From positions 1 to 64,000 of the forward strand of contig NZ_BCXA01000006.1 of NCBI RefSeq assembly GCF_001894865.1: a stretch of DNA of 64,000 bases, written 5' to 3'. Position 1 is the first letter of the stretch. Each line of letters starts with the position of its first letter. The notes under the pieces were generated by a model. That model worked only from the letters and a program-made list of their open reading frames with translations. It searched no databases and was not told where the DNA came from. Both the position numbers and the translations under genes were made by a program. Positions 16,567 to 25,795 of the stretch are shown here, one piece after another. This DNA comes from Rhodococcus maanshanensis NBRC 100610. GTDB lineage: Bacteria; Actinomycetota; Actinomycetes; Mycobacteriales; Mycobacteriaceae.

Positions 16567-17727
16567 TCAGCTGACGGTAACGACCGGGGATCCCGATGCG
16601 GATTGGTCCTCGCCGAACTCCTCCGCGATCCGCATCGCCTCCTCGATCAGCGTCTCCACGATCATCGCCTCCGGCACCGTCTTGATGACCTTGCCCTTGA
16701 CGAAGATCTGACCCTTGCCGTTGCCGGACGCGACCCCGAGGTCGGCCTCGCGGGCCTCGCCGGGACCGTTGACGACGCACCCCATCACGGCAACCCGCAG
16801 CGGGATCTCCATGCCCTCGAGACCGGCGGTGACCTGCTCGGCGAGGGTGTACACGTCCACCTGGGCGCGCCCGCAGGACGGGCAGGACACGATCTCCAGC
16901 TTGCGTGGACGCAGGTTCAGCGACTGCAGGATCTGGGTGCCGACCTTGATCTCCTCGGCGGGCGGCGCGGACAGCGAGACCCGGATGGTGTCGCCGATGC
17001 CCTCCGAGAGCAGCGCGCCGAAGGCGACCGCGGACTTGATCGTGCCCTGGAACGCCGGGCCCGCCTCGGTCACGCCGAGGTGCAGCGGGTAGTCGCACTG
17101 CGCGGCCAGCTGGCGGTACGCCTCGACCATGATCACCGGGTCGTTGTGCTTGACCGAGATCTTGATGTCGCCGAAGCCGTGCTCCTCGAACAGGCCCGCC
17201 TCCCACAGCGCCGACTCGACGAGCGCCTCCGGGGTGGCCTTGCCGTACTTCTGCATCAGGCGCGGGTCGAGCGAGCCGGCGTTGACGCCGATCCGGATCG
17301 GGATTCCCGCGTCGCCCGCGGCCTTGGCCACCTCGGCGACCCGGCCGTCGAACTCCTTGATGTTGCCGGGGTTCACCCGCACCGCCGCGCACCCGGCGTC
17401 GATGGCGGCGAAGATGTACCGCGGCTGGAAGTGGATGTCCGCGATGACCGGGATCTGGCTCTTCTTCGCGATCGTCGCCAGCGCATCGGCGTCCTCCTGC
17501 CGGGGGCAGGCCACGCGCACGATGTCGCAGCCGGACGCGGTCAGCTCGGCGATCTGCTGGAGGGTGGCGTTGACGTCGTGCGTCTTGGTGGTGCACATCG
17601 ACTGCACCGATACCGGGAAGTCGCTGCCGACCCCGACGGATCCGACCTGGAGCTGTCGGGTCTTGCGGCGCGGCGCGAGGACGGCGGCCGGGCCTTCTGG
17701 CATGCCCAATCCGACGGGGCTGGTCAC
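16567..17727 (-). CDS. ispG: 4-hydroxy-3-methylbut-2-enyl diphosphate synthase
   Basis: A 386-residue [4Fe-4S] enzyme that converts methylerythritol cyclodiphosphate to HMBPP in the MEP pathway. The N-terminal TIM barrel contains [12 protein letters not shown] and [12 protein letters not shown]. The C-terminal cluster domain has the cysteines of [11 protein letters not shown] and [10 protein letters not shown], plus the following conserved Glu. Length is normal for the bacterial form. GTG 17727 has GAAGG 7 bases upstream. With dxr two genes upstream in the same direction, two MEP-pathway steps are encoded together. Confidence 0.96.
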   Translation of the reverse strand: MTSPVGLGMPEGPAAVLAPRRKTRQLQVGSVGVGSDFPVSVQSMCTTKTHDVNATLQQIAELTASGCDIVRVACPRQEDADALATIAKKSQIPVIADIHFQPRYIFAAIDAGCAAVRVNPGNIKEFDGRVAEVAKAAGDAGIPIRIGVNAGSLDPRLMQKYGKATPEALVESALWEAGLFEEHGFGDIKISVKHNDPVIMVEAYRQLAAQCDYPLHLGVTEAGPAFQGTIKSAVAFGALLSEGIGDTIRVSLSAPPAEEIKVGTQILQSLNLRPRKLEIVSCPSCGRAQVDVYTLAEQVTAGLEGMEIPLRVAVMGCVVNGPGEAREADLGVASGNGKGQIFVKGKVIKTVPEAMIVETLIEEAMRIAEEFGEDQSASGSPVVTVS

Positions 17728-17770
17728 GTGGATGCCTTCTTTCGTAGCGTCAGGACAAGTTTAGCGAGCA

Positions 17771-19000
17771 CTAGAAGATCTTGATCGGGTTCACGATGTC
17801 CGCGGTCAGCGTGAGCAGCATGTACGCGCCGCCCAACGCGATGACCACGTAGGTGATCGGCATCAGCTTCATGTAGTTGACAGGTCCGCCCGCGGGGAGT
17901 CCGCGGCGCGCGCGGATCGAGTCGCGGATCTTCTCGTAGATGGTCACCGCCATGTGCCCGCCGTCGAGCGGGAGCAGCGGCAGCAGGTTGAAGATGCCGA
18001 GGAAGAAGTTCAGCGTCGCGAGCAGGCCGATGAACAGGTCGATGTAGCCGCGTTCGGCCATCTGACCGCCGATGACGGAGGCGCCGACCACGCTGATCGG
18101 GGTCTCGATGTCGCGTTCGCCGCCGGTGACGGCGGTCCACAGGTCCGCGACCTTCGACGGCATCTGGACCAGGGCGTCGACGCTGCGGACGAAGACGTCG
18201 CCGGTGTAGACGAAACTGCCCGGGATGGCGGAGAGCGCCGAGTACTCGAGGAACGTCGGCGGGGCCTTGATGCCGATCGCGCCGACGTCCTGGGAGACGG
18301 GCGGCAGCGGGTTGCTGTTGGTGGAGTTCCGGTCGTTGACCCAGCGCTGCGCCTGCTGCACCTGCACGTCGATCACCTGGGTCTCGCCGTCCCTGTCGAC
18401 GGTGAACTCGGCGGTGCCCGAGAGCGGTTGCGTCGCCTTGACGACGTCACCGAAGGTGGAGGTCGGCGTCCCGTTGACCGCGACGACCACGTCGCCGGGC
18501 AGGATGCCCGCCTGCTGGGCGGGCCCCTCGCCGGTGCAGTCCGCCAGCTTGTAGTCGCCGTCCTTGCCCGCCTGGGTCGGCGCCACGCAGGTGACGCCCT
18601 CCACGACGGCCCTGGTCTCGGTGTTGGGCAGGCCCCAGCCGACGGCCTGGATGTAGACCAGCACGAATCCGAAGATGAAGTTCATCGCGATGCCGCCGGA
18701 CATGACGACCAGGCGCTTCCACGTCTTCTGCTTGTACATCGCGCGGTCGACCTCGTCGGGCGCGAGCTCGTCGTGCTGGGTCATGCCCGCGATGTCGCAG
18801 AAGCCGCCCGCGGGGATCGCCTTGAGTCCGTACTCGGTCTCGCCGCGCCGGAAGGAGAAGATCTTCGGTCCGAATCCGATGTAGTAGCGGCGGACCTTCA
18901 TCCCCAACGCGCGGGCGGTCCACATGTGGCCTGCCTCGTGCAGCGCGATGGAGACGGTGATGCCCAACGCGAACAGCACCACACCTATGACGAACACCAT
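17771..19000 (-). CDS. rseP: Site-2 (M50) intramembrane zinc protease, Rip1/RseP family
   Basis: A 409-residue membrane metalloprotease that cleaves anti-sigma factors and other membrane substrates within the bilayer. The HExxH-type motif is HEAGH in the first helix, a PDZ domain covers about residues 125-225 (with AGILPGDVVVAVNGTP), and the third zinc ligand is in NLLPLLPLDGGHM near residue 335. In mycobacteria Rip1 controls several regulated sigma-factor pathways and cell-envelope genes. It lies between dxr (6 bases upstream) and ispG, the mycobacterial order, and is probably co-transcribed with both. Confidence 0.94.
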   Translation of the reverse strand: MVFVIGVVLFALGITVSIALHEAGHMWTARALGMKVRRYYIGFGPKIFSFRRGETEYGLKAIPAGGFCDIAGMTQHDELAPDEVDRAMYKQKTWKRLVVMSGGIAMNFIFGFVLVYIQAVGWGLPNTETRAVVEGVTCVAPTQAGKDGDYKLADCTGEGPAQQAGILPGDVVVAVNGTPTSTFGDVVKATQPLSGTAEFTVDRDGETQVIDVQVQQAQRWVNDRNSTNSNPLPPVSQDVGAIGIKAPPTFLEYSALSAIPGSFVYTGDVFVRSVDALVQMPSKVADLWTAVTGGERDIETPISVVGASVIGGQMAERGYIDLFIGLLATLNFFLGIFNLLPLLPLDGGHMAVTIYEKIRDSIRARRGLPAGGPVNYMKLMPITYVVIALGGAYMLLTLTADIVNPIKIF

Positions 19001-19006
19001 GCGGCT

Positions 19007-20170
19007 CTAGTCCTCCTGCTTGACGAGCTCGTGTGCCCGTGCGCGCGCCCACGCGTCTGCGGCGAGCACATCCTCCACGGTAGCCGGTGGCGCGGTCCAC
19101 TCGTCGGCACCAGCGAGGACGCGTTCGACCGTGCGCACGATCGCCGGGAACCTGACGGTCCCGTCGAGGAACGCCTGTGCGGCGACCTCGTTGGCGGCGT
19201 TGTAGATCGCGGTCAGGCACCCGCCGCCCTTGCCGGCGGCCCTTGCCAGGTCCACGGCCGGGAACACCGAGGCGTCGAGCGGCTCGAACGTCCAGGTCGC
19301 GGCCGTGGTGAAGTCGCAGGCCGCGGCGGCGCCCGGCACCCGGTCCGGCCAGCCGAGGGCGAGGGCAATCGGCAGCTTCATGTCCGGCGGGCTGGCCTGG
19401 GCGAGGGTGGAGCCGTCGGTGAAGGTGGCCATCGAGTGCACGATCGACTGCGGGTGCACGGTGACGTCGATGCGGTCGTAGTCGATGCCGAACAGCAGGT
19501 GCGTCTCGATCAGCTCGAGCCCCTTGTTGACCAGGGTCGCCGAGTTGAGGGTGTTCATCGGGCCCATCGACCAGGTCGGGTGCGCGCCTGCCTGCTCGGG
19601 GGTGACGGATTCGAGGGCGTCGGCGGTCCAGCCGCGGAACGGGCCGCCGGAGGCGGTGAGCACCAGCCGGTCCACCTCCTCGGCGCGCCCGCCGCGCAGG
19701 CACTGCGCGAGCGCCGAGTGCTCGGAGTCCACCGGCACGATCTGTCCCGGCGCGGCAGCGGCGGTGACCAGCGGGCCGCCCGCGACGAGCGATTCCTTGT
19801 TCGCGAGCGCCAGCCGGGCGCCGGATTCGAGTGCCGCGAGCGTCGGTTCGAGGCCGAGGGAGCCGACGAGCGCGTTGAGCACCACGTCCGCCTCGGTGGT
19901 GCGGACCAGTTCGGTGACGGCGCCTGCTCCGCTGAGCGCGGGGCCGTCGAGGCGGGCGGCGGCCGCCGGGTCGGCGACCGCGACCGCGTTCACCCCGGTC
20001 TCGCGGATCTGCCGGGCCAGCAGGTCGATGTTGCCGCCGCCCGCGGCCAGACCGACGACGGTGAACTTGTCGGGGTTGGCCGCGATGACCTCGAGGGCCT
20101 GGGTGCCGATTGATCCGGTGCTGCCGAGCAGGAGCACGCGCGTAGGTTCTGCCACCCGTCCATTCTTCAC
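19007..20170 (-). CDS. dxr: 1-deoxy-D-xylulose 5-phosphate reductoisomerase
   Basis: A 387-residue NADPH-dependent enzyme of the MEP pathway and target of fosmidomycin. The NADPH-binding loop is LLGSTGSIG, the metal/substrate site includes [13 protein letters not shown] and the loop [10 protein letters not shown], and [18 protein letters not shown] is the other conserved signature. GTG 20170 is used; GTG 20155 is an alternative that removes five residues. It is followed at 6 bases by the site-2 protease gene. Confidence 0.95.
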   Translation of the reverse strand: MKNGRVAEPTRVLLLGSTGSIGTQALEVIAANPDKFTVVGLAAGGGNIDLLARQIRETGVNAVAVADPAAAARLDGPALSGAGAVTELVRTTEADVVLNALVGSLGLEPTLAALESGARLALANKESLVAGGPLVTAAAAPGQIVPVDSEHSALAQCLRGGRAEEVDRLVLTASGGPFRGWTADALESVTPEQAGAHPTWSMGPMNTLNSATLVNKGLELIETHLLFGIDYDRIDVTVHPQSIVHSMATFTDGSTLAQASPPDMKLPIALALGWPDRVPGAAAACDFTTAATWTFEPLDASVFPAVDLARAAGKGGGCLTAIYNAANEVAAQAFLDGTVRFPAIVRTVERVLAGADEWTAPPATVEDVLAADAWARARAHELVKQED

Positions 20171-20212
20171 GACGGCACCTGAGAAGAAGCTGACAGGACT
20201 CCGACGCGGGGC

Positions 20213-21019
20213 CTAGCGGAAGGCGTCGGCGTTGGCGGTGACCCATTGCGCGAAGGTCGTGGCCGGGCGGCCGGTGACCTCCTCGACGGTGGCGGTCGCC
20301 CGCTGCGGCGCACCGACCAGCGACGCGACGGCGGTCTCGAGGTAGAACCGGGCGTTCGGGCCCATCACCGGTTCGAGGATCTCGACGGCCTCCTCGACGG
20401 GCACCCGGACGTACTCCACGGGCCGCCCGAGCACCTTGCCGAGTTCGTGCACCCGTTCGGCGCGCGAGAGGGCCCGCGGCCCGGTCAGCTCGTAGGTCCG
20501 GCCCTCGTGCCCGTCGCCGAGCAGGGCGGATGCCGCGACCCTTGCGATGTCGTCCATCGCGATCGGGGCGCTGACCACATCGGGGAACGGGTCGCGAACG
20601 TGTCCGGTGCGCCGCACCTGGTCGGCCCAGACGAGGTCGTTCTCGAGGAACTCCCCCGCCCACAGGTGGGTCCAGGCGATCCCCGATCGCTCGACGGCCG
20701 AGGTGACCGCGCCCCACCACGATTCGCGCTCTCCGGACAGGTCGACGATGTGCCGGACCCCGGCGTCGCGGGCCAGGGCAACGACCTCCTCGACGGTGTC
20801 CGGGGTTGGCGCCAGGTACATCTTCTCGACGCCCTCGAAGGCGGCAGGCAGCGACTCGGGCCGGCGCAGATAGCCCTCGGCGACCTCGACGCCGTCCGGA
20901 AGCATTGCCTTCGAGGGGTTGTTCGTCAGGGCTCGGACATCGGTCGCGCCTGCCGCCAGGAGGTGGTCGACGACCAGCCTGCCGATGTTCGCGGTGGACC
21001 CGGTCACCAGAATCGTCAT
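20213..21019 (-). CDS. NmrA-like NAD(P)-binding reductase
   Basis: A 268-residue Rossmann protein beginning ILVTGSTANIGRLVVDHL, of the atypical short-chain dehydrogenase NmrA/QorB type. Members reduce quinones or sense redox cofactors; the substrate here is unknown. ATG 21019 is chosen because it places the glycine motif near the N-terminus. The region just upstream (21027-21036) holds the perfect palindrome ACCGTACGGT, a possible operator. It is divergent from the DUF1990 gene and sits 43 bases from the dxr start. Confidence 0.82.
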   Translation of the reverse strand: MTILVTGSTANIGRLVVDHLLAAGATDVRALTNNPSKAMLPDGVEVAEGYLRRPESLPAAFEGVEKMYLAPTPDTVEEVVALARDAGVRHIVDLSGERESWWGAVTSAVERSGIAWTHLWAGEFLENDLVWADQVRRTGHVRDPFPDVVSAPIAMDDIARVAASALLGDGHEGRTYELTGPRALSRAERVHELGKVLGRPVEYVRVPVEEAVEILEPVMGPNARFYLETAVASLVGAPQRATATVEEVTGRPATTFAQWVTANADAFR

Positions 21020-21065
21020 GTAGTACACCGTACGGTTCATGCCGCCGACCGGCCACCCTGACAGG

Positions 21066-21611
21066 ATGGCGAGCGTGAACCCGGACGCGCTGCGCACCGT
21101 GCCGTTGACCTACCCCGAGGTCGGCGGCACCCGCGCCGCCCTGCCCGACGGGTACCACCACGTGCACGAGAGCGCCGTCATCGGCGTCGGCGCCGAGGAC
21201 TTCGAGCGGGCCGAACACGTGCTGCTGCACTGGGACATGCACCGCCGCGCGGGACTGCGCGTCCGGTCCACCCACGAGGAGGCCGTCGAGGGCGCCGTCG
21301 TGATCCTGCGACTGGGACCGGGTCCACTGGCCGTCACGGCGCCGTGCCGGGTGGTCTACCGGATCGACGAGCCGGGGCGGTCCGGCTTCGCCTACGGCAC
21401 CCTGCCCGGTCACCCCGAGCGCGGCGAGGAACGCTTCGCGATCGAGCTCGGCGACGACGGCCGGGTGCGGGTGGTGGTCGACGCGTTCTCCACCGGCGGC
21501 AGCGCGCTGGCCCGGCTCGGCGGCCCGGCGAATCGGGCGGTGCAGCGGTGGATCACGCGCCGCTACCTCGGCGCGTTCACGCACACCGCGCGGGCGCGCC
21601 GACCCAGCTAG
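21066..21611 (+). CDS. DUF1990 family protein
   Basis: A 181-residue soluble protein with the DUF1990 pattern: an early LTYPEVGGT, then GAEDFERAEHVLLHWDMHR, later CRVVYRIDE, and FAYGTLPGHPERGEERF. No function is established for the family; its fold is suspected to be SRPBCC-like. The start is ATG 21066 or GTG 21075, with AGGA upstream of the latter. It is divergent from the NmrA-like reductase with overlapping promoter space. Confidence 0.82.
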   Translation: MASVNPDALRTVPLTYPEVGGTRAALPDGYHHVHESAVIGVGAEDFERAEHVLLHWDMHRRAGLRVRSTHEEAVEGAVVILRLGPGPLAVTAPCRVVYRIDEPGRSGFAYGTLPGHPERGEERFAIELGDDGRVRVVVDAFSTGGSALARLGGPANRAVQRWITRRYLGAFTHTARARRPS

Positions 21612-21679
21612 GTACGACGCACGGTCGTATGCCACGATATGCAGGCACACGCACACCCGTACGAGCAGGAGGATCGACC

Positions 21680-21946
21680 GTGGCCACCGAGCTGGATCCC
21701 AGCGTGAACGAGCCCCTCGTCGCCGCACACGTCGACACGGCAGAAGTTCCGTCCGCAGCCTGGGGCTGGAGCGGCGAGGCGCCGCGACTGTTCCGCTTCC
21801 TTGGCTGGTTCTTCGCAGCCTTCCTGCTCGTCTACACGATCGGTAACCACGAGGGCAGGGTCGAGGACCTGTGGCTCGTCGGCATTTCCGCCGGCATGGT
21901 GTTCCTGCTCGTGCGCGACATCATCCAGCGCCGCAAGCCCCGGTAG
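21680..21946 (+). CDS. DUF2631 small membrane protein
   Basis: An 88-residue protein with two membrane helices (LFRFLGWFFAAFLLVYTIG and WLVGISAGMVFLLVRDII). The pre-helix motif VPSAAWGWSGEAPR matches DUF2631, which sits near dxr in mycobacteria as well (Rv2876-like). It is well marked by AGGAGG at 21667-21672, 7 bases before GTG 21680. The function is unknown; the size suggests a membrane accessory factor. A terminator follows at 21960. Confidence 0.85.
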   Translation: MATELDPSVNEPLVAAHVDTAEVPSAAWGWSGEAPRLFRFLGWFFAAFLLVYTIGNHEGRVEDLWLVGISAGMVFLLVRDIIQRRKPR

Positions 21947-21959
21947 ACAAGAACTTTCG

Positions 21960-21997
21960 ACGACGGCCGCCAGGTTTACAAACCTGGCGGCCGTCGT
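21960..21997. terminator. Bidirectional intrinsic terminator
   Basis: Perfect 18-bp arms (21960-21977 and 21980-21997) with a 2-base centre lie between the convergent DUF2631 and HEAT-like genes. The stem is GC-rich and flanked by TTTCG and TTCG tracts, consistent with termination from both sides. Confidence 0.87.
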
Positions 21998-22004
21998 TCG
22001 TAAT

Positions 22005-23279
22005 TCAGTCCTGCCAGTAGAACAGCAGATCCCGCACACACAGAGGGCCCCGATCGCCGAAGAAATAGACGCACAGTCCGTCGACAACGACTTCTGCAAG
22101 CCTGTCATCGATACGGCGGAAACCGCCCGAGCTGGTGAGTAGGTCGGCGATGGAATCGCGCTGGGTGCGGAAGAAGGGTCCGAGGGTGCTGATCATGACG
22201 TCACCCTCAGCGGTGTGGATGCGGAAGTACGTGCCACCCCCGGAGCCCTCGTCCACGCCTGCAGGTACCGGCTCGCCGGGTTCCACACCGGAGGCTTTGA
22301 GTGCCTTCATGGCCGCCCGAACCGACGCCTCGTCGTCCCGGTCCTCGATCGACGGCTGTAGTGCGGCTTCGAGAATCCAGCGGGCGTCGGTACCACGTTG
22401 GCCGGGCGCATATTCTCGGATCAACGCGTCCCGCACATCGGTCGGCAGCCCGGCTACCTCGACGGGGCGTGGACCCAGTTCATTCCACATCTTGCGGACG
22501 TCGACCGGAAAGCGCCTGGCGAGCACCGCCATTGCCCACACCTGACCCGGGCCGGCCCGGGTCGCCATTGCCGTGAGCCCAGCGACGACGCCGGTGGCAA
22601 AACGGCCGTCGCGATAGCGCGCCGTAAGGAGGTCGAACGCCGCACGGGCAACCATCGTCGATTCGTCTGCCAGCGCCGGGGAAACGTCTATGCCCACCCG
22701 ATCGCTCAGGCGCACACCCAGCAGCCGCAGCGCCGGTGTCTCGCCGCTCAGCATCAGTACGTTCGGCGATCCCCCAAACACAACGTCCGCCCCGTAGGAG
22801 GTAATGAGCGCGTCGATCGCATGCTCCGCGCGAACGCCCTCCCACGGGTCGGTAGCCCGTTCTACGAGAGCCGGTGCGGCGGATGTGTCACCAAGTTCGG
22901 CGCGGACAATGAGGGCAGCAAACCCGAGAGTGCTGAGGACATCACTGCCGTCGGCACCGCTCTCCTGCAGCTTCGCCCACGCCAGTACCTCACCGGAATG
23001 CTTCCCGGGCGAAACCGTCAGCAAGTCGAGTAACGCTCGGCGAAGTTCGCTGGTTTCTGTCGGATCGCGCAGAATCGCGAGCAAGTCTGCCGGACTTCCC
23101 GACGGAAGCCGCCCGACGAGCGCATCCGCGCAAGATCGACGGTGATTCCACTGTTGCGCTTTGTCAGTAACGAAGTGGACGAGTTCCTCGGGCGCTACCG
23201 CTGATAGGCGTCGAGCCAGCTGCACCGGTGAGATGTCTTCGAATCGGTCCCCGAACCACTTGGGACGGACGCTGCTCAT
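22005..23279 (-). CDS. HEAT-like repeat hypothetical protein coupled to rlmN
   Basis: A 424-residue, mostly helical protein without signal peptide or membrane helices. Segments such as [18 protein letters not shown] and [16 protein letters not shown] recur in an alternating-helix pattern like HEAT/ARM repeats. The last 100 residues switch to beta structure ([34 protein letters not shown]). I do not recognise a named family. Its ATG overlaps the rlmN stop (ATGA at 23279-23276), so it is translated with the rRNA/tRNA methyltransferase. Its base composition looks somewhat less GC-rich than its neighbours, and it is absent from this position in M. tuberculosis as I remember it, so it may be a later insertion. 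Confidence 0.8.
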   Translation of the reverse strand: MSSVRPKWFGDRFEDISPVQLARRLSAVAPEELVHFVTDKAQQWNHRRSCADALVGRLPSGSPADLLAILRDPTETSELRRALLDLLTVSPGKHSGEVLAWAKLQESGADGSDVLSTLGFAALIVRAELGDTSAAPALVERATDPWEGVRAEHAIDALITSYGADVVFGGSPNVLMLSGETPALRLLGVRLSDRVGIDVSPALADESTMVARAAFDLLTARYRDGRFATGVVAGLTAMATRAGPGQVWAMAVLARRFPVDVRKMWNELGPRPVEVAGLPTDVRDALIREYAPGQRGTDARWILEAALQPSIEDRDDEASVRAAMKALKASGVEPGEPVPAGVDEGSGGGTYFRIHTAEGDVMISTLGPFFRTQRDSIADLLTSSGGFRRIDDRLAEVVVDGLCVYFFGDRGPLCVRDLLFYWQD

Positions 23280-24385
23280 CCCTCCGCGGCGAGCTGTCCG
23301 CAGGCGGCGGCGATCTCCTGGCCGCGGGTGTCGCGGACGGTGCAGGACACGCCCTGCGCGATGACCCGGCGCACGAACTCGCGCTCGACGTCCTTCGGGC
23401 TCGCGTCCCACTTGCTGCCCGGTGTCGGGTTCAACGGGATCAGGTTCACGTGCACCCGTGAGCCCAGCGCCTTGTGCAGCTTCTTGCCGAGCATGTCGGC
23501 GCGCCAGGGCTGGTCGTTGATGTCGCGGATCAACGCGTACTCGATCGATACCCGACGACCGGTCTGATCGGCGTAGTACTTGGCGGCATCGAGCACCTCG
23601 GCGACCGTCCAGCGGTTGTTGACCGGGACCAGGGTGTCGCGCAGCTCGTCGTCGGGGGTGTGCAGCGACACCGCCAGTGTCACCGACAATCCCTCGTCGG
23701 CCAGCTTGCGGATGGCGGGCGCCAGCCCGACCGTCGACACGGTCACCGAGCGCTGCGACAGCCCGAGGCCGTCCGGCGCGGGCGAGGTGATCCGTCGGAC
23801 CGCCGCGACCACGCGCTTGTAGTTCGCGAGCGGCTCCCCCATGCCCATGAAGACCACGTTCGAGAGCCGGCCCTCGCCACCCGCGACGTCACCGTCCCGC
23901 ATCGCCGCGGCCGCCGAGCGGACCTGATCCACGATCTCGGCGGTGGACAGGTTCCTGGTCAGTCCGGCCTGGCCGGTCGCGCAGAACGGGCAGGCCATGC
24001 CGCAGCCGGCCTGGCTGGAGATGCACAGCGTCGCCCGGTCCGGGTAACGCATGAGCACGCTCTCGAGCAGGGTGCCGTCGTTGGCCTTCCACAGCGTCTT
24101 GCGGGTGCTGCCGTCGTCGCAGGCGACGTGCTTGACCGCGGTGAGCAGCGTCGGGAACAGCGCCTCGCCGACCTTCTCGCGCACGGACGCGGGCAGGTCG
24201 GTCATCTTCTCGGGATCGGCCTCGAGCCGACCGTAGTACTGACGGGCCAGCTGATCCGCCCGGAATCCGGGCAGCCCCAGCTCCTGAACGGCCGCCTTTC
24301 TGCCCTCGGCGTCGAGGTCGGCGAGGTGCGTCGGCGGCATGCCGCGACGCGGAGCGTTGAACACGAGCGGGACTGAAACGGCCAT
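23276..24385 (-). CDS. rlmN: Dual-specificity rRNA/tRNA adenine-C2 methyltransferase
   Basis: A 369-residue radical-SAM enzyme that methylates C2 of A2503 in 23S rRNA and of A37 in some tRNAs. The [4Fe-4S] motif is [18 protein letters not shown] binds SAM, and the resolving-cysteine segment [20 protein letters not shown] near the C-terminus supplies the methyl-carrying Cys. ATG 24385 has TGGAG 6 bases upstream; much longer in-frame extensions have no signal. The HEAT-like gene follows with a 4-base overlap. Confidence 0.95.
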   Translation of the reverse strand: MAVSVPLVFNAPRRGMPPTHLADLDAEGRKAAVQELGLPGFRADQLARQYYGRLEADPEKMTDLPASVREKVGEALFPTLLTAVKHVACDDGSTRKTLWKANDGTLLESVLMRYPDRATLCISSQAGCGMACPFCATGQAGLTRNLSTAEIVDQVRSAAAAMRDGDVAGGEGRLSNVVFMGMGEPLANYKRVVAAVRRITSPAPDGLGLSQRSVTVSTVGLAPAIRKLADEGLSVTLAVSLHTPDDELRDTLVPVNNRWTVAEVLDAAKYYADQTGRRVSIEYALIRDINDQPWRADMLGKKLHKALGSRVHVNLIPLNPTPGSKWDASPKDVEREFVRRVIAQGVSCTVRDTRGQEIAAACGQLAAEG

Positions 24386-24478
24386 AGTGTGCTCCAGTGT
24401 CCCATCCAGCACCCGCGACATGCGAATTCTCGTCGCGATGCGCGTGCAATCACACATCCCCTGCGAAATGATCGGGGC

Positions 24479-24850
24479 ATGGCCACCAGCGACGGACCCA
24501 CCGCTTCCCCCTCGGAACCGCTCGGCGATCCGCAGCCAGAGGCGGAGCCCGCCATCCCCCCTGCCGCGCCGGCCGCCCCGTCCGACACCGGCCTCGCGGG
24601 CACCAAGGCCGCCGCCACCTGGACCGGGCTCGTCATCGGGGTCCTGGTCCTGATCCTGCTGCTGGTGTTCATCCTGCAGAATCTGGACCAGGTCACCCTC
24701 AACCTGTTCCTGTGGGAGTTCTCGCTGCCGCTCGGTGTGAGCCTGCTGCTCGCGGCGATCGCAGGCGCGCTGATCATGGCCCTCGCGGGCGGCGTCCGCA
24801 TCCTGCAGATTCGCCGGGTGGCGAAGAAAGCCAGATCCATCACCCACTGA
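24479..24850 (+). CDS. LapA-domain (DUF1049) membrane protein
   Basis: A 123-residue protein. A Pro/Ala/Glu-rich cytoplasmic N-terminus of about 45 residues is followed by two membrane helices ([20 protein letters not shown] and [20 protein letters not shown]) around the short segment [17 protein letters not shown], the LapA-domain hallmark. The LapA/YciS family assists envelope lipid or lipopolysaccharide assembly in other bacteria; in actinobacteria the role is unknown. It is divergent from rlmN. Confidence 0.84.
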   Translation: MATSDGPTASPSEPLGDPQPEAEPAIPPAAPAAPSDTGLAGTKAAATWTGLVIGVLVLILLLVFILQNLDQVTLNLFLWEFSLPLGVSLLLAAIAGALIMALAGGVRILQIRRVAKKARSITH

Positions 24851-24949
24851 CCCGCGTTGTGCGGCAGCGCACATAACTTACGCAAACTGGCCCGGCACCC
24901 CCGACGGGAGGACGATGGAAACGTCGTCCCGATCACCGGAGGAGTTGCT

Positions 24950-25792
24950 GTGACCATTCACGCAGAGCGTCGAGGGGTTGCCGCCCCACCCGATCTCGCC
25001 CGGTCGTGGCTGCTGGTACCCGCTACCAAGCCCGAGAACTTCACACCGGCAGCGGAATCCGGGGTGGACGCGGTGATCCTCGACCTCGAGGACGCGGTGT
25101 CCCCACCCGCCAAGCCCGCCGCCCGCGACCGGGTCGTGGAGTGGCTGGGCCGCGGCGGCAGTGCCTGGGTCCGGATCAATGACGCCACCACGCCGTACTG
25201 GGCCGACGACCTCGCCGCCCTCTCGGCGGCACCGGGCCTGGCCGGGGTGATGCTCGCCAAGACCGAGAGCGGCAACCAGGCCGACGCGACCGCGGACCGG
25301 CTGCCCGAGGGCACCCGCATCCTCGCGCTGATCGAATCGGCGATGGGCTTGGAGGCCGCACCGGAGATCGCAAGGGCGGACGGCGTGTTCCGGCTCGCGT
25401 TCGGCAGCGGTGACTTCCGCCGCGACACCGGCATGAGCGACGACCCGATGGCCATGGCGTACCCGCGCTCCCGCCTCGTCGTCGCCAGCCGCGCGGCACG
25501 GCTGGCCGGACCGATTGACGGCCCGACCATCAGCACGAACGAGACCGTCCTGCAACGTGATTCGGCACTGACCGCGTCGATGGGTCTGACCGGCAAGCTC
25601 TGCATGCACCCCGATCAGGCCCTGGCGGTCAACCGGGCGCTGAGCCCGAGCCAGGATGACATCAACTGGGCACGGGAGGTGATCGCCGAGCTCGGCGAGG
25701 ACGGCGAACGCGTCCGTGACGGCAGCGATCTGCCGCGCCTGGCCAAGGCGAAGAAGGTCGCGGAACTCGCCAGGGCGTTCGGCCTGGACTAG
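24950..25792 (+). CDS. HpcH/HpaI aldolase / citrate lyase beta-like protein
   Basis: A 280-residue TIM-barrel enzyme of the CitE-like group. Conserved features are RSWLLVPATKPE near the N-terminus, DAVILDLEDAVSP (metal-binding acidic residues), ILALIESAMGLEAAPEIA (catalytic Glu), and FGSGDFRRDTG. Such enzymes cleave or hydrolyse acyl-CoA or free beta-hydroxy acids such as citramalyl-CoA or malyl-CoA. There are no CitF/CitD partners here, so it is not a classical citrate lyase subunit. GTG 24950 has GGAGG 8 bases upstream. Confidence 0.84.
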   Translation: MTIHAERRGVAAPPDLARSWLLVPATKPENFTPAAESGVDAVILDLEDAVSPPAKPAARDRVVEWLGRGGSAWVRINDATTPYWADDLAALSAAPGLAGVMLAKTESGNQADATADRLPEGTRILALIESAMGLEAAPEIARADGVFRLAFGSGDFRRDTGMSDDPMAMAYPRSRLVVASRAARLAGPIDGPTISTNETVLQRDSALTASMGLTGKLCMHPDQALAVNRALSPSQDDINWAREVIAELGEDGERVRDGSDLPRLAKAKKVAELARAFGLD

Positions 25793-25795
25793 AAC

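Noticed and set aside
13494-20113. Several 690- to 830-codon plus-strand frames opposite the PBP, ispG and rip-dxr genes
   Set aside because: All are antisense to conserved genes and show composition-driven repeats only.
18447-21728. A 1093-codon minus-strand open frame across rseP, dxr and the NmrA-like gene
   Set aside because: It is a shifted frame of genuine genes with an Arg/Pro/Gly-rich translation and no motifs.
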